Notes under the pieces: generated by a model | The model's input: only the letters and a program-made list of their open reading frames with translations | Databases searched by the model: none | Told to the model about the DNA's origin: nothing | Program-made: the position numbers and the translations under genes | Assembly: GCA_016292805.1 (NCBI GenBank) | Contig: JAEDFM010000005.1 | Coordinates: 1 to 64,000, forward strand | Origin: Treponema sp. | GTDB lineage: Bacteria; Spirochaetota; Spirochaetia; Treponematales; Treponemataceae | Length of the DNA: 64,000 nt | Direction of reading: 5' to 3' | Shown: in pieces, positions 1 to 9,072 of the stretch | Position numbering within the stretch: position 1 is the stretch's first letter | Layout of the letters: each line of letters opens with the position of its first letter

Positions 1-236
1 CAGGTTTCCCATTACGAGATGCAACAAGTGCAGATGATCCAACCGGAGCAGGTCGCTATTCTAAAACTTGTTATAATATTAATGGAAGTAACAATAAACA
101 TAATCAAGTATTTGTTTCATATGAAATTATATCTGAAGATTGGGCAATTCTTCTTTGTAATCATAACCATTCAAAAGATTATCCATTGAATAGTTATGGT
201 GGTTCTGCCTATGTTACAAAGCAAAATTACTGGTAA
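1..236 (+). CDS. 3' end of an exported or surface protein gene (partial)
   Basis: The reading frame is open from base 3 to a TAA at 234-236 and gives the last 77 residues of a protein whose start lies outside the window. The peptide is rich in Asn, Ser, Gly and Tyr and ends GGSAYVTKQNYW, a composition typical of secreted or outer-surface proteins. The ribosome site of the next gene (AGGAGG at 241-246) follows within 5 bases, so the two genes are probably co-transcribed and may both encode surface proteins. No family is recognised from this fragment. Confidence 0.7.
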   Translation, partial: GFPLRDATSADDPTGAGRYSKTCYNINGSNNKHNQVFVSYEIISEDWAILLCNHNHSKDYPLNSYGGSAYVTKQNYW

Positions 237-254
237 TAAAAGGAGGAAAGCAAA

Positions 255-3200
255 ATGAAAAAATCAGCAGGTAAAAATATGAAAAAAATTATTAAAACTT
301 TAGCATTAACAGCATTAGGCTTCTCTCTTTTTTCTTGTCATATTGGTCTTGGAGAAGAAGTTGATATTATAGCTCCAACTTTGGAAGTATTAACACCAGA
401 ACGAAACTCAAGCGTACCACAAACAGTAACTGTAAGTGGAAAAGTTCAGGATAATACTGGTGTAACATTAATTGAAATTACATTTGAAAAAGAAGGTGCT
501 GAACCACACAGCTACAGATACTTTGAAAAAAACTGGCAGCAAAAGGTTAATGAAGACTGGGTAGAAGCAGCAATAGGTACAATCACAGGACCAGAAACTA
601 ATTTTACCTGGGAAGCAAAAATCCCAGTTTCAGATGCAAGCACTGGAGACAGCTATACAATCACAACAAAGATTTATGATAAAAACAGAAACGAAGGTTC
701 AACTTCTAAAGATGAACGAAAGATTCTTATTGATGTTAAAGAACCTTTAGTTTCTATCAATAAACCAACTGTTGAAAAAGATTATGTAAAAGCTTATACA
801 AATTCAGCTGCTTATGAATTATGTAATAACACCCATCTTCCAAATCTTATAAATCAGGATATTAAAATTTCTGGTTACCAGAAAGAAGATGCACAGCTGG
901 ATTATCTTGTTGTTTATCTTGATAAAGAAACTACTAGCGATATTCCTGCTGTAGACCAGCCTGTAACAGAATATCTTTTCAAAAAAGAACTTACAGGTAG
1001 TCAGTTAAAAAACTGGGAAGTAACAATTCCACAGAGTGAGCTTAGTGAATATCAGACAGGAAAAAATTTGTTCCGTTTGATTACAGAAAGTCACGATAAA
1101 GCTGGTAATGTAGAACGCAAGGTTCAGGGTTGGTTTACATACTGGAACGATGCAGATGCTCCTTGGGTATATGCAGGTTTTGGTAATTCAGAACAGGAAT
1201 TTGATGAACTTGTTAATAGTGGAAAAATAGAAGAAGCAAATATTTATCCAGGTTGTACTTTACAGGGACAGGCCTTTGATGATGACGGTTTAGCTTCTGT
1301 TACATTAACAACCTATAAACTTTCAGAAGGAAGCTGGATAAAAGTAAAATCAGATACAAAGGATTTATCTGCAGAAAATTATCCTAAATATTATGCATGG
1401 GAAGCTTACGCTCTTGCAGAAACATGCCAGTTTTATGTAGAAGCAAGCTGTGTAGATGTTAATGGTGTAGAAAGCGTTTCTTCAATTAAAAGATACATGA
1501 ATGTTTCGGATGTAAATCCACCAAAAATTACAGTTACAACTTCAACACAGGATTCATTATTTGGAGATTCAAAGGGAAACTTCAAAATTGAAGGAAATGT
1601 AATTGATGATGATGTAGATAATATCCCAGAGCTTGTTCTTGTATGGATTAAAAATGCAGAAAATCAGAAAAAATATGTAAATACAGAATACGACGGATGG
1701 AAAAAAGATATTAGTGCTACAACAGGAGACCTTCGTTTTGAAATTACACTTCCAGAACGTGATATAAATAAAACACAGTATTATGGCGAATTTTCTCAGG
1801 AATTAAATATTTTTACAGATCTTAATATTGGTATTGAAGAAGAAAAAAATAGTTTAAATACTCAGGTATTCGCTTTAATGGCAAAAGACAGCGGTGGTCA
1901 GACAGCTACAACTTTCCTTTCTTTTGCAGGTGATTATGAAAAACCTTTATTAACTATTGATTCAATTACTGTTGATGATGGCGAACCAGAATACTTTAAT
2001 AAAGGAAGAGGCTCAGGTTCATTATTACTTCCTCCATTTAAAAGAGACAAAGATGGTAATATTGAATCTAAAGTAAAATTAAGTGGCCGCTGGAGTGATG
2101 ATTCTACAGATATCTGGGAAGACAAAACAAAAATTGGAAAAGTTACTCTTTCTTGGACAGGATTAACAACTCCAATTACAGTTACAATGTATCCAGAGGG
2201 AAACTGGGAAACAGGTGATATTACTCCGCCAGATTCTTCTACAGCATCTATTACTGCTACATTAAAAGATATTGGTAATAACGTTGCTACTACAAATGAA
2301 TGTTTTAATATTAACATTAATAAACCAGAGCTTGTTCGTCTTAGTGCAAAAACAGCAAACGGAAACTATAAAGCAGGTTCAGAAATTGAATTAACAATGG
2401 AATTCAATAAGCCTGTAAAGTTTATTGGTAATAGTGATACAACACCAAAATTAAAGCTTAATTTGGGAACAGAAAATCCAAAATACGCAGAATATAGTTC
2501 TGGTAATGGAGACGCTGTTCATGTATTTAAATATATAGTAGTTGATGGTGATAATACTAGCGAGCTTGATGTAACAGGTATTACTACAGCGGGATTTACA
2601 TGGTTTGATGTAAGCGATGTAAATACAAAGGTTGAAAATATTGGAATTCCTGTTGTAGAAGCAAACCTGTTAAAAGGTAACCGTGATATTGTAATTGATA
2701 CAAAAGCTCCAACAGTTTCTTCTTTTGAAGAAATCTCGGCATCTGGAAATTACAATCTTGGTAAACAGCTTTATTTTGCAGTTTCATTTAGCGAAGAAGT
2801 AAATATTACTGGTCTTTCTAAAGAAAATGTTCAGCTTGAATTTAATAATGGACAGTATTCTTCAGAAGTTACAAAAACAGGTCCTTCATCATTATTGTTC
2901 AAATATGTAGTAACAGCAGGACATGACATTTCTGCATTAAAGGCAAAAAATATTTTGTTCAAAAATGTTACTGTTAATGATAATGCAGGAAATGTTTTAA
3001 GTGGAGATAAGATTCAAGTATCAGGTGGAAGTAAAGCTTATAATATTGATACTGATGCACCTGCTAAACCAGTAATTTCTTTACCAGAAGGTGTTACTTC
3101 AGATACTCCTGTTTACGAAGATTCAGTAACCTTTACAATTACAGGTTTTGAAGATGCTGCAGGTACACAGAAAAAATATAAAGTGGATAATGGTTCATGG

Positions 3201-5084
3201 AATGATTATACAGGAGCTGTAACAATTTCCAGCAATGGTGAACATACAGTTTATGCATATCAGATTGATGCTGCAGGAAACCCGGGCGAATATGCAACAC
3301 CTGTAACCTTTACTCTTGATTCTGGAAATGTTCTTACAAATGTAACAGCAGATAAGCCTAATGGAACTTATACTGTAAAAGGAACTGAAGAAGCTCCTGT
3401 TAAAGATGTAATTAATATTGTGCTGGAATTCCGTAAAGATGTAAAAATTGAGGGCGGTAAAATTAAAGTAAATGTAAAAAATGGTGCCACTGAAAACAAA
3501 GAACTTACATGTTCAGATGGAGATATATTAAGTAAATCTCATAAGTTTACATATACAGTAGAAAAAGGTGACAGTTGTAATGCATTAGACACTGTAGTTT
3601 CTACAGGAAAAGTAATTTTGACGGGAACTGTTAAGGATTTAAATGGAAAAGTAATTCCTTCTAAATATTATACAAATCCATCAGGTCATACACTTGCTGA
3701 CAACAGAAATGGTATTAAAGTTGTAACTGACCGTCCAACAGTTCAAAAGGTTGAACTTACTGGAACAACATTAACAATTGAATATTCAGATGATGTTGTA
3801 AAAGGTACAGGTAAGAATATTGTTATTACACATGGAGAAGGATATAAGGCTCCTGCTGTTCTTTCTGTAGAAATGTTTAATAAACTTAAGGCTAAAAACA
3901 GTGCTCTTTCTGATTATTACGAACTTGGAACAAATGGTTCAGATGCAAATGGAAATTCAGATTTAACAGAAAAATACATTCTTAAGTATGATTATGATGC
4001 AACAGATACAACTGTTATTTCTGCCTTAGAAACAGCTGGTGCTAAGAAAGTTGTTGTTCCTGTAAACTCAAGTTATGTAACAATTTCAGGAAAAGTTGTT
4101 ACCGTAACACTGGAAGATTCTTATGCATTACCTGTAAAAGGAGCTACTTACTCTGTAAATATTGCAGAAGGTTTGGTTTCAGATAAATTGAGTCACACAA
4201 GTGTTGCTGATAATACTAAAAAAGTTACTAGTGCAGGAGTTGAAGCACCTGTAATTCGTATTCAGAAAGTAAATGAAACAATAGATGTTTCAGCAGAAAC
4301 TGTTAAACAGCCAACAACAGCTGGTGTTAAGATTGATTGTCAGACACCGGGTATTCAGAGAGGTGATGAATTAACTTGGACAGTTAAGAGACAAACCAAT
4401 GCAATTGATACTTATACAAAAGACTCAGATCCAATTAAGAAAAAAACTGTTGGAAATTGGGATAAAAATGATAATACAGATTATTCACAATTGCCATTTT
4501 CTATTGGTAGCGATACAGATTTAACAAGTGGATTTATTTATTATATTCATGCTACTGCTACAAAAGGTAATTCAACAGAAACAGCAAATGAATATGCTTA
4601 CAGAACTGTTTATAGATTAACAAATCCAGAAACGAGTAATAATGTTGCTGGGGGTAATAATAATGCCGTAGGATCAACATATCCACAGCTTTGGCTTCGC
4701 GGTGGTGATGACACAAGTGGTGGTTTAAGTACAGCAGGTTTTCCTTTCAGTTGGAACACAAGCGAGTTTAATATGGCTAGAGCAATGACAGAAACCTCTA
4801 AAGACTCAAATGTATGGTACTTTGTAACTTGGAAAATTAATACAACAGCATATCCAAATCCATTACGAGGGGATTTGCCATCTGATGCTGTAGAAAAAGG
4901 GCCATCTGTCTGGTGTTGGGGTATGCAAGGACCAATTCCTACAGGTCTTAGTAATTATCCTTTGTATCCAGGTCAAGGATTAACAATTGAAGCTAAAACT
5001 GACTACAAATACGGAAACATGTCTTTCTACAATAAACACTGTGAATACAGAAATGGTACTGAAGTAGTAAAATCTAAAAAATAA
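255..5084 (+). CDS. Very large Ig-like-repeat surface lipoprotein
   Basis: 1609 residues. The N-terminus is a lipoprotein signal peptide with a spirochaete-type lipobox LFSC (Cys28), so the mature protein is probably lipid-anchored and displayed at the cell surface. The rest is a chain of beta-rich modules. Modules beginning near residues 40 and 420 resemble bacterial Ig-like folds. Between about residues 690 and 1110 three units share the pattern 'G-N/T-Y-x-x-G ... F-x-x-x-V-x-I-x-G'. One module near residue 950 contains the 'YAYQIDAAGNPGEY' type of motif, and an SbsA-like Ig unit (VELTGTTLTIEYSDDV) lies near 1160. No catalytic motif was seen. AGGAGG at 241-246 supports the start at 255. Adhesin or scaffold is the likeliest role, but binding partner and function are unknown. 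Confidence 0.85.
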   Translation: MKKSAGKNMKKIIKTLALTALGFSLFSCHIGLGEEVDIIAPTLEVLTPERNSSVPQTVTVSGKVQDNTGVTLIEITFEKEGAEPHSYRYFEKNWQQKVNEDWVEAAIGTITGPETNFTWEAKIPVSDASTGDSYTITTKIYDKNRNEGSTSKDERKILIDVKEPLVSINKPTVEKDYVKAYTNSAAYELCNNTHLPNLINQDIKISGYQKEDAQLDYLVVYLDKETTSDIPAVDQPVTEYLFKKELTGSQLKNWEVTIPQSELSEYQTGKNLFRLITESHDKAGNVERKVQGWFTYWNDADAPWVYAGFGNSEQEFDELVNSGKIEEANIYPGCTLQGQAFDDDGLASVTLTTYKLSEGSWIKVKSDTKDLSAENYPKYYAWEAYALAETCQFYVEASCVDVNGVESVSSIKRYMNVSDVNPPKITVTTSTQDSLFGDSKGNFKIEGNVIDDDVDNIPELVLVWIKNAENQKKYVNTEYDGWKKDISATTGDLRFEITLPERDINKTQYYGEFSQELNIFTDLNIGIEEEKNSLNTQVFALMAKDSGGQTATTFLSFAGDYEKPLLTIDSITVDDGEPEYFNKGRGSGSLLLPPFKRDKDGNIESKVKLSGRWSDDSTDIWEDKTKIGKVTLSWTGLTTPITVTMYPEGNWETGDITPPDSSTASITATLKDIGNNVATTNECFNININKPELVRLSAKTANGNYKAGSEIELTMEFNKPVKFIGNSDTTPKLKLNLGTENPKYAEYSSGNGDAVHVFKYIVVDGDNTSELDVTGITTAGFTWFDVSDVNTKVENIGIPVVEANLLKGNRDIVIDTKAPTVSSFEEISASGNYNLGKQLYFAVSFSEEVNITGLSKENVQLEFNNGQYSSEVTKTGPSSLLFKYVVTAGHDISALKAKNILFKNVTVNDNAGNVLSGDKIQVSGGSKAYNIDTDAPAKPVISLPEGVTSDTPVYEDSVTFTITGFEDAAGTQKKYKVDNGSWNDYTGAVTISSNGEHTVYAYQIDAAGNPGEYATPVTFTLDSGNVLTNVTADKPNGTYTVKGTEEAPVKDVINIVLEFRKDVKIEGGKIKVNVKNGATENKELTCSDGDILSKSHKFTYTVEKGDSCNALDTVVSTGKVILTGTVKDLNGKVIPSKYYTNPSGHTLADNRNGIKVVTDRPTVQKVELTGTTLTIEYSDDVVKGTGKNIVITHGEGYKAPAVLSVEMFNKLKAKNSALSDYYELGTNGSDANGNSDLTEKYILKYDYDATDTTVISALETAGAKKVVVPVNSSYVTISGKVVTVTLEDSYALPVKGATYSVNIAEGLVSDKLSHTSVADNTKKVTSAGVEAPVIRIQKVNETIDVSAETVKQPTTAGVKIDCQTPGIQRGDELTWTVKRQTNAIDTYTKDSDPIKKKTVGNWDKNDNTDYSQLPFSIGSDTDLTSGFIYYIHATATKGNSTETANEYAYRTVYRLTNPETSNNVAGGNNNAVGSTYPQLWLRGGDDTSGGLSTAGFPFSWNTSEFNMARAMTETSKDSNVWYFVTWKINTTAYPNPLRGDLPSDAVEKGPSVWCWGMQGPIPTGLSNYPLYPGQGLTIEAKTDYKYGNMSFYNKHCEYRNGTEVVKSKK

Positions 5085-5097
5085 ACTCTCAAATAAT

Positions 5098-5137
5098 ACC
5101 TCCGCCAATAATGTTTCATTGACGGAGGTTTAATTTG
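5098..5137 (+). terminator. Terminator after the large lipoprotein gene
   Basis: ACCTCCG...CGGAGGT arms at 5098-5104 and 5123-5129, extended by CAAT/ATTG around one mismatch and followed by a short T-rich tract. It lies 14 bases after the stop codon. Confidence 0.7.
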
Positions 5138-5198
5138 TTAGTAAAATGAAAATCTAATAGCTTAGCAAAAAAAATTTTTTTATATGGAGAAAAAATCA

Positions 5199-7904
5199 AT
5201 GGCTAAAACAAAGTATGTTTACTTTTTTGGTGACGGCGACGCAGAAGGTGATGAATCAATGCGTCCTATCCTCGGTGGTAAAGGTGCTAACCTTGCTCAG
5301 ATGGCAAAGGCTCCTTTAAGTCTTCCAGTTCCACCAGGATTTACAATTTCTATTGACGTATGTCAGGAATATTACAAATTGGGTAAAAAATACCCAGCAG
5401 GTCTTGAAGCAGAAGTAGCTGCTTACCTCGCTAAACTCGAAAAATCATTCGGTAAGAAACTTGGTGATGAATCAGATCCATTGTTGGTATCTGTTCGCTC
5501 AGGTGCTGCTGAATCTATGCCAGGTATGATGGATACAATCCTTAACCTTGGTCTTAACGATAAATCAGTTGTTGGTCTTGCTACAAAAACTAACAACCCA
5601 CGCTTTGCATGGGATGCTTACCGCCGCTTTATCCAGATGTACGGTAACGTTGCTATGGGCGTAGATCACGATAAATTCGAAGAAATCATCGACGAAGTAA
5701 AAGCTGTTCGTGGTATTAAAGAAGATACAGATCTTACTACAGAAGAACTTCAGGAAATCGTTAAAAAGTACAAGGCAATGTACAAGAAAGAAAAGGGCGA
5801 AGCATTCCCTCAGGATCCACAGGTTCAGATGTGGGGAGCTATTGGTGCCGTATTCGGTTCTTGGATGAACGAACGTGCTATCATCTATCGTAAGCTTAAC
5901 AACATCGATGAAAAAGTTATCAAAGGAACTGCTGTAACTGTTATGGCAATGGTATTTGGTAACATGGGTGAAACATCAGGAACTGGTGTTGCATTCTCTC
6001 GTGACCCATCTACTGGTGAAAACCACTTCATGGCAGAATACCTTATCAACGCTCAGGGTGAAGACGTTGTTGCTGGTATCCGTACTCCAATGGATATTTC
6101 TGCTCTCGAAAAACAGCAGCCAGAAATCTTCAAAGAAATTTCTACAATTCGTGACCGTCTTGAAGCTCACTATCACGATATGCAGGATATGGAATTCACT
6201 GTACAGGAAGGAAAACTCTTCATGCTCCAGTGCCGCAACGGTAAACGTACAGGTCCAGCAGCTGTTAAAATGGCTGTAGACATGGTTGCAGAAAAAATGA
6301 TCAAGAAAGAAGAAGCTCTTCTTCGCGTAAAACCAGATCAGCTTGATCAGTTGCTCCACCCACAGTTCGAAGCAAAAGCTCTTAAATCAGCTAAACCTTT
6401 AGCATCTGCTCTTAACGCTTCACCAGGAGCTGGTTGTGGTCAGATCGTATTCACAGCTGACGAAGCTGTAGAATGGGACAAAGCTGGTAAGAAAGTTATC
6501 CTCGTTCGTAAAGAAACATCTCCAGATGACATTGCTGGTATGTATGTTGCTCAGGGTATCTTAACATCTACTGGTGGACGTACATCACACGCAGCTGTAG
6601 TTGCTCGTGGTATGGGTACACCTTGTGTTTGTGGATGTGCTGATGTAGTATTCACAGGTAAAGACACAGTAACAATTGGTGGAGTAGAATTCAAAAAAGG
6701 TGACTTCATCTCTATCGATGGTTCAACAGGTAACGTTTACGGTGAAACAATTCCTGTAACTCCAGCTTCAGTTTCTGGCGACCTTGAAACATTCCTTTCT
6801 TGGGCAGATGAAGTTCGTGCTAAATCAACACGTACAACTCCTTCTGGAAAGAAAGTTAAGGGATTCGATGTTTTGGCTAACGCTGAACAGAACGAAGCTC
6901 CACAGGCATTCCGCTTTGGTGCTGCTGGTATTGGTCTCTGCCGTACAGAACACATGTTCTTTGAAGAACCAAAATTAACATCATTCCAGAAAATGATTAT
7001 TTCTGACACAGTGGAAGAGCGTAAAGCTAACCTTAAAGCTATTCTTCCTCTCCAGGAAAATGACTTCTTCAATATCATCAAGACTATGGAAGGTCGTGCT
7101 GTAACAATCCGTCTCTTGGACCCACCATTAAACGAATTCGTTCAGGCAGAAACTCCAGAATTAGCAGAAGCTCTTGCTAAGAAACTTGGTGTAGATGTTG
7201 AATTCATCAACAAAAAATATGCTGAATTAAATGAACACAACCCAATGCTCGGTCACCGTGGTTGTCGTCTTGCTATCACATATCCAGAAATCTACGAAAT
7301 GCAGGTTGAAGCTATTGCTCGTGCAACAGCTAAAGCTGAAAAGAAAGGAATTCCACACGATGTTCGCATCATGATTCCAAACGTAACAACATTTGCTGAA
7401 TTGAAACAGATTCGTGCTCAGGCAGAAGCTGTTATTGCAAGTGTAAACAAAGCACAGAAAACAGAATTGAAGTTCCAGATTGGTTCTATGATTGAATTCC
7501 CACGTTCTGCTGCTACTGCTGATCAGATTGCTGAATATGCTGACTTCTTCTCATTCGGTACAAATGACCTTACACAGACAACATTCGGCTTCAGCCGTGA
7601 TGACTACTCTAAGTTCATCGATTCTTACTTGGATCAGAAGGTTCTCCTCCAGGATCCATTCAAGACATTGGACGAAGATGGTGTTGGTGTAATGATTGGT
7701 CTTGCTGAAGAAAAAGGACGCAAGGTTAAATCTAACCTCCACTTAGGAATTTGTGGTGAACATGGTGGAGATCCAGCTTCTATCGAACTTTGTTACAAGC
7801 TCGGATTGAACTACGTATCTTGTTCTCCATTCCGTGTACCAGCTGCTCGTCTTGCAGGTGCACAGGCTGTTATTAAGGCAAATAAAGCTAAAGCTAAGAA
7901 ATAA
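5199..7904 (+). CDS. ppdK: Pyruvate, phosphate dikinase
   Basis: 901 residues, the usual PPDK length. The enzyme interconverts pyruvate, ATP and phosphate with PEP, AMP and pyrophosphate; in anaerobes it often serves pyrophosphate-linked glycolysis. The order is an N-terminal ATP-grasp domain (LGGKGANLAQM near residue 27), a central phospho-histidine domain with GGRTSHAAVVARGMGTP near residue 460 (catalytic His in TSHA), and a C-terminal PEP-binding TIM barrel ending with the CGEHGGDPASIE signature. Two in-frame ATGs are possible, at 5184 and 5199. GGAGA at 5186-5190 serves the second with an 8-base gap, so 5199 is preferred. The gene is monocistronic with a strong terminator; its last 16 codons and terminator are duplicated downstream. 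Confidence 0.95.
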   Translation: MAKTKYVYFFGDGDAEGDESMRPILGGKGANLAQMAKAPLSLPVPPGFTISIDVCQEYYKLGKKYPAGLEAEVAAYLAKLEKSFGKKLGDESDPLLVSVRSGAAESMPGMMDTILNLGLNDKSVVGLATKTNNPRFAWDAYRRFIQMYGNVAMGVDHDKFEEIIDEVKAVRGIKEDTDLTTEELQEIVKKYKAMYKKEKGEAFPQDPQVQMWGAIGAVFGSWMNERAIIYRKLNNIDEKVIKGTAVTVMAMVFGNMGETSGTGVAFSRDPSTGENHFMAEYLINAQGEDVVAGIRTPMDISALEKQQPEIFKEISTIRDRLEAHYHDMQDMEFTVQEGKLFMLQCRNGKRTGPAAVKMAVDMVAEKMIKKEEALLRVKPDQLDQLLHPQFEAKALKSAKPLASALNASPGAGCGQIVFTADEAVEWDKAGKKVILVRKETSPDDIAGMYVAQGILTSTGGRTSHAAVVARGMGTPCVCGCADVVFTGKDTVTIGGVEFKKGDFISIDGSTGNVYGETIPVTPASVSGDLETFLSWADEVRAKSTRTTPSGKKVKGFDVLANAEQNEAPQAFRFGAAGIGLCRTEHMFFEEPKLTSFQKMIISDTVEERKANLKAILPLQENDFFNIIKTMEGRAVTIRLLDPPLNEFVQAETPELAEALAKKLGVDVEFINKKYAELNEHNPMLGHRGCRLAITYPEIYEMQVEAIARATAKAEKKGIPHDVRIMIPNVTTFAELKQIRAQAEAVIASVNKAQKTELKFQIGSMIEFPRSAATADQIAEYADFFSFGTNDLTQTTFGFSRDDYSKFIDSYLDQKVLLQDPFKTLDEDGVGVMIGLAEEKGRKVKSNLHLGICGEHGGDPASIELCYKLGLNYVSCSPFRVPAARLAGAQAVIKANKAKAKK

Positions 7905-7957
7905 GCTTTAGTTAGGTTGTAAAAAGGCTTCACTTCGGTGAAGCCTTTTTTGTTTAA
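7856..7957 (+). repeat. 102-bp direct repeat, copy 1 (ppdK 3' end plus terminator)
   Basis: This segment holds the last 16 codons of ppdK, its stop codon and its terminator. It is repeated base for base at 8068-8169, an offset of 212 bp. Confidence 0.95.
7921..7951 (+). terminator. Rho-independent terminator of ppdK
   Basis: A 12-bp stem AAAAGGCTTCAC/GTGAAGCCTTTT is closed by a TTCG tetraloop and followed by T residues. An identical second copy lies at 8133-8163. Confidence 0.95.
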
Positions 7958-8067
7958 CTTAGTGCACCTGCAAGCTTGCCGTTTGATGAATCAAACGAAC
8001 GATTTAGTGGAAGAAGCTAGAAAACTTGCCGCAGGCAACTTTTCTTTAACGCTTCTTTTATAAGAGT
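7958..8067. other. 110-bp spacer between the two ppdK-end repeats
   Basis: The spacer is unrelated to ppdK. It contains palindromes CGTTTGAT-GA-ATCAAACG (from about 7980) and TTGCC-GCA-GGCAA (from about 8024). GTGCACCT at 7962-7969 is the inverse of AGGTGCAC, which opens both repeat copies. No convincing ORF was seen. It may be a small palindromic mobile or repeat element. Confidence 0.5.
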
Positions 8068-8169
8068 AGGTGCACAGGCTGTTATTAAGGCAAATAAAGC
8101 TAAAGCTAAGAAATAAGCTTTAGTTAGGTTGTAAAAAGGCTTCACTTCGGTGAAGCCTTTTTTGTTTAA
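8068..8169 (+). repeat. 102-bp direct repeat, copy 2
   Basis: Perfect copy of 7856-7957, carrying an orphan ppdK C-terminal coding fragment without a start codon and a second copy of the terminator (8133-8163). The flanking bases differ from copy 1 on both sides, so the repeat is exactly 102 bp. Confidence 0.95.
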
Positions 8170-8186
8170 GAAACGGATAAACCATA

Positions 8187-9017
8187 TTAGAAATAAGCAA
8201 TAGCATAATGATTAACTGCTGTAAAACCCATTTTTTCATAGAGTTTGATGGCAGGGGTATTTTTTTCCTTAACAAAAAGGGCGACTTTTTTTTGAGTTTT
8301 CTGGATTCTATCACAAAGAACTTTAAGTAAATGCCATGCATAATAATTGCGTCTAAATAATGGATGAGTATAAACGCCGCCTATCTGTACATAGTTCCAT
8401 CCTATGGCGTTTGTATTTGCCTTTGCTACCAGTTCGCCATCCGCATATAGTGCAAACATCAGTTGATTTTTAAGAATCTGTCTTAATGAAACACGGCATT
8501 CTAATTCTGTAACTTGTTTTCCAGCTGGTGCTACTTCCTTAATAAGATATTGTTTTTGAAGCTCCAGTAAAATGTCCAGATTGTCTTCTGTGCAGCGGAA
8601 AATCTGATCATCGCAACTAAGTGGTTCAGGTGGTGGCAATGCAATTTGTTCAAGTGTCATTAGAGTATAGTGATTGACTTGAGCTGGAGTTTGAAATTCC
8701 TGCAATTGCATAATTAAACGCTCTGTAACATCTGTCTTTCCACTTATAACTCTTATTTTCTTGTCTTTGGCGAACTCCATAAAGCAGGATAGTATTTCAT
8801 CATCAGGATGAGGGATACAATGCAATAGAGTGCCTTCTATACATAGTACGCCGCAAATATCATCTATATCATTAATTTGTAAGTCGTTAGAAATAATATA
8901 GATGTGGTCGTCCAACTTACGGAGTTTTGCACATAGCGTAACGCAGGTAGGCTCCCAGGGTTTGAGGAATTCTTCTATAATTGTGTAGCTTGATTGTTCT
9001 GCTTTAATTATTTGCAA
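8187..9017 (-). CDS. GNAT-family N-acetyltransferase
   Basis: 276 residues. The C-terminal half has the GNAT pattern: IGGVYTHPLFRRNYYAWHLL (beta4 and the acetyl-CoA loop, with an R-R-N-Y-Y variant of Q/RxxGxG/A) and then NTPAIKLYEKMGF, the usual end of the fold. The N-terminal ~130 residues form a second domain. The substrate is unknown. The start used is a TTG at 9017 with no clear Shine-Dalgarno, so it is uncertain; TATGAT lies 13 bases upstream as a possible -10. The gene is divergent from the DUF368 gene. Confidence 0.8.
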   Translation of the reverse strand: MQIIKAEQSSYTIIEEFLKPWEPTCVTLCAKLRKLDDHIYIISNDLQINDIDDICGVLCIEGTLLHCIPHPDDEILSCFMEFAKDKKIRVISGKTDVTERLIMQLQEFQTPAQVNHYTLMTLEQIALPPPEPLSCDDQIFRCTEDNLDILLELQKQYLIKEVAPAGKQVTELECRVSLRQILKNQLMFALYADGELVAKANTNAIGWNYVQIGGVYTHPLFRRNYYAWHLLKVLCDRIQKTQKKVALFVKEKNTPAIKLYEKMGFTAVNHYAIAYF

Positions 9018-9037
9018 GATAGTTTATTTTATCATAA

Positions 9038-9066
9038 TTGACGGTATTGGAAAATAAATCTATTAT
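9038..9066 (+). promoter_or_regulatory. Promoter of the DUF368 gene, apparently leaderless
   Basis: TTGACG (9038-9043), a 17-base spacer, then TATTAT (9061-9066). Only 6 bases separate the -10 from the ATG at 9073 and there is no Shine-Dalgarno, so transcription should begin at or next to the start codon. Confidence 0.7.
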
Positions 9067-9072
9067 TCAATT

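Noticed and set aside
5976..6359. 127-codon minus-strand ORF inside ppdK
   Set aside because: Lies opposite the conserved PPDK core; composition (Phe, Cys, His rich) is that of an antisense frame.
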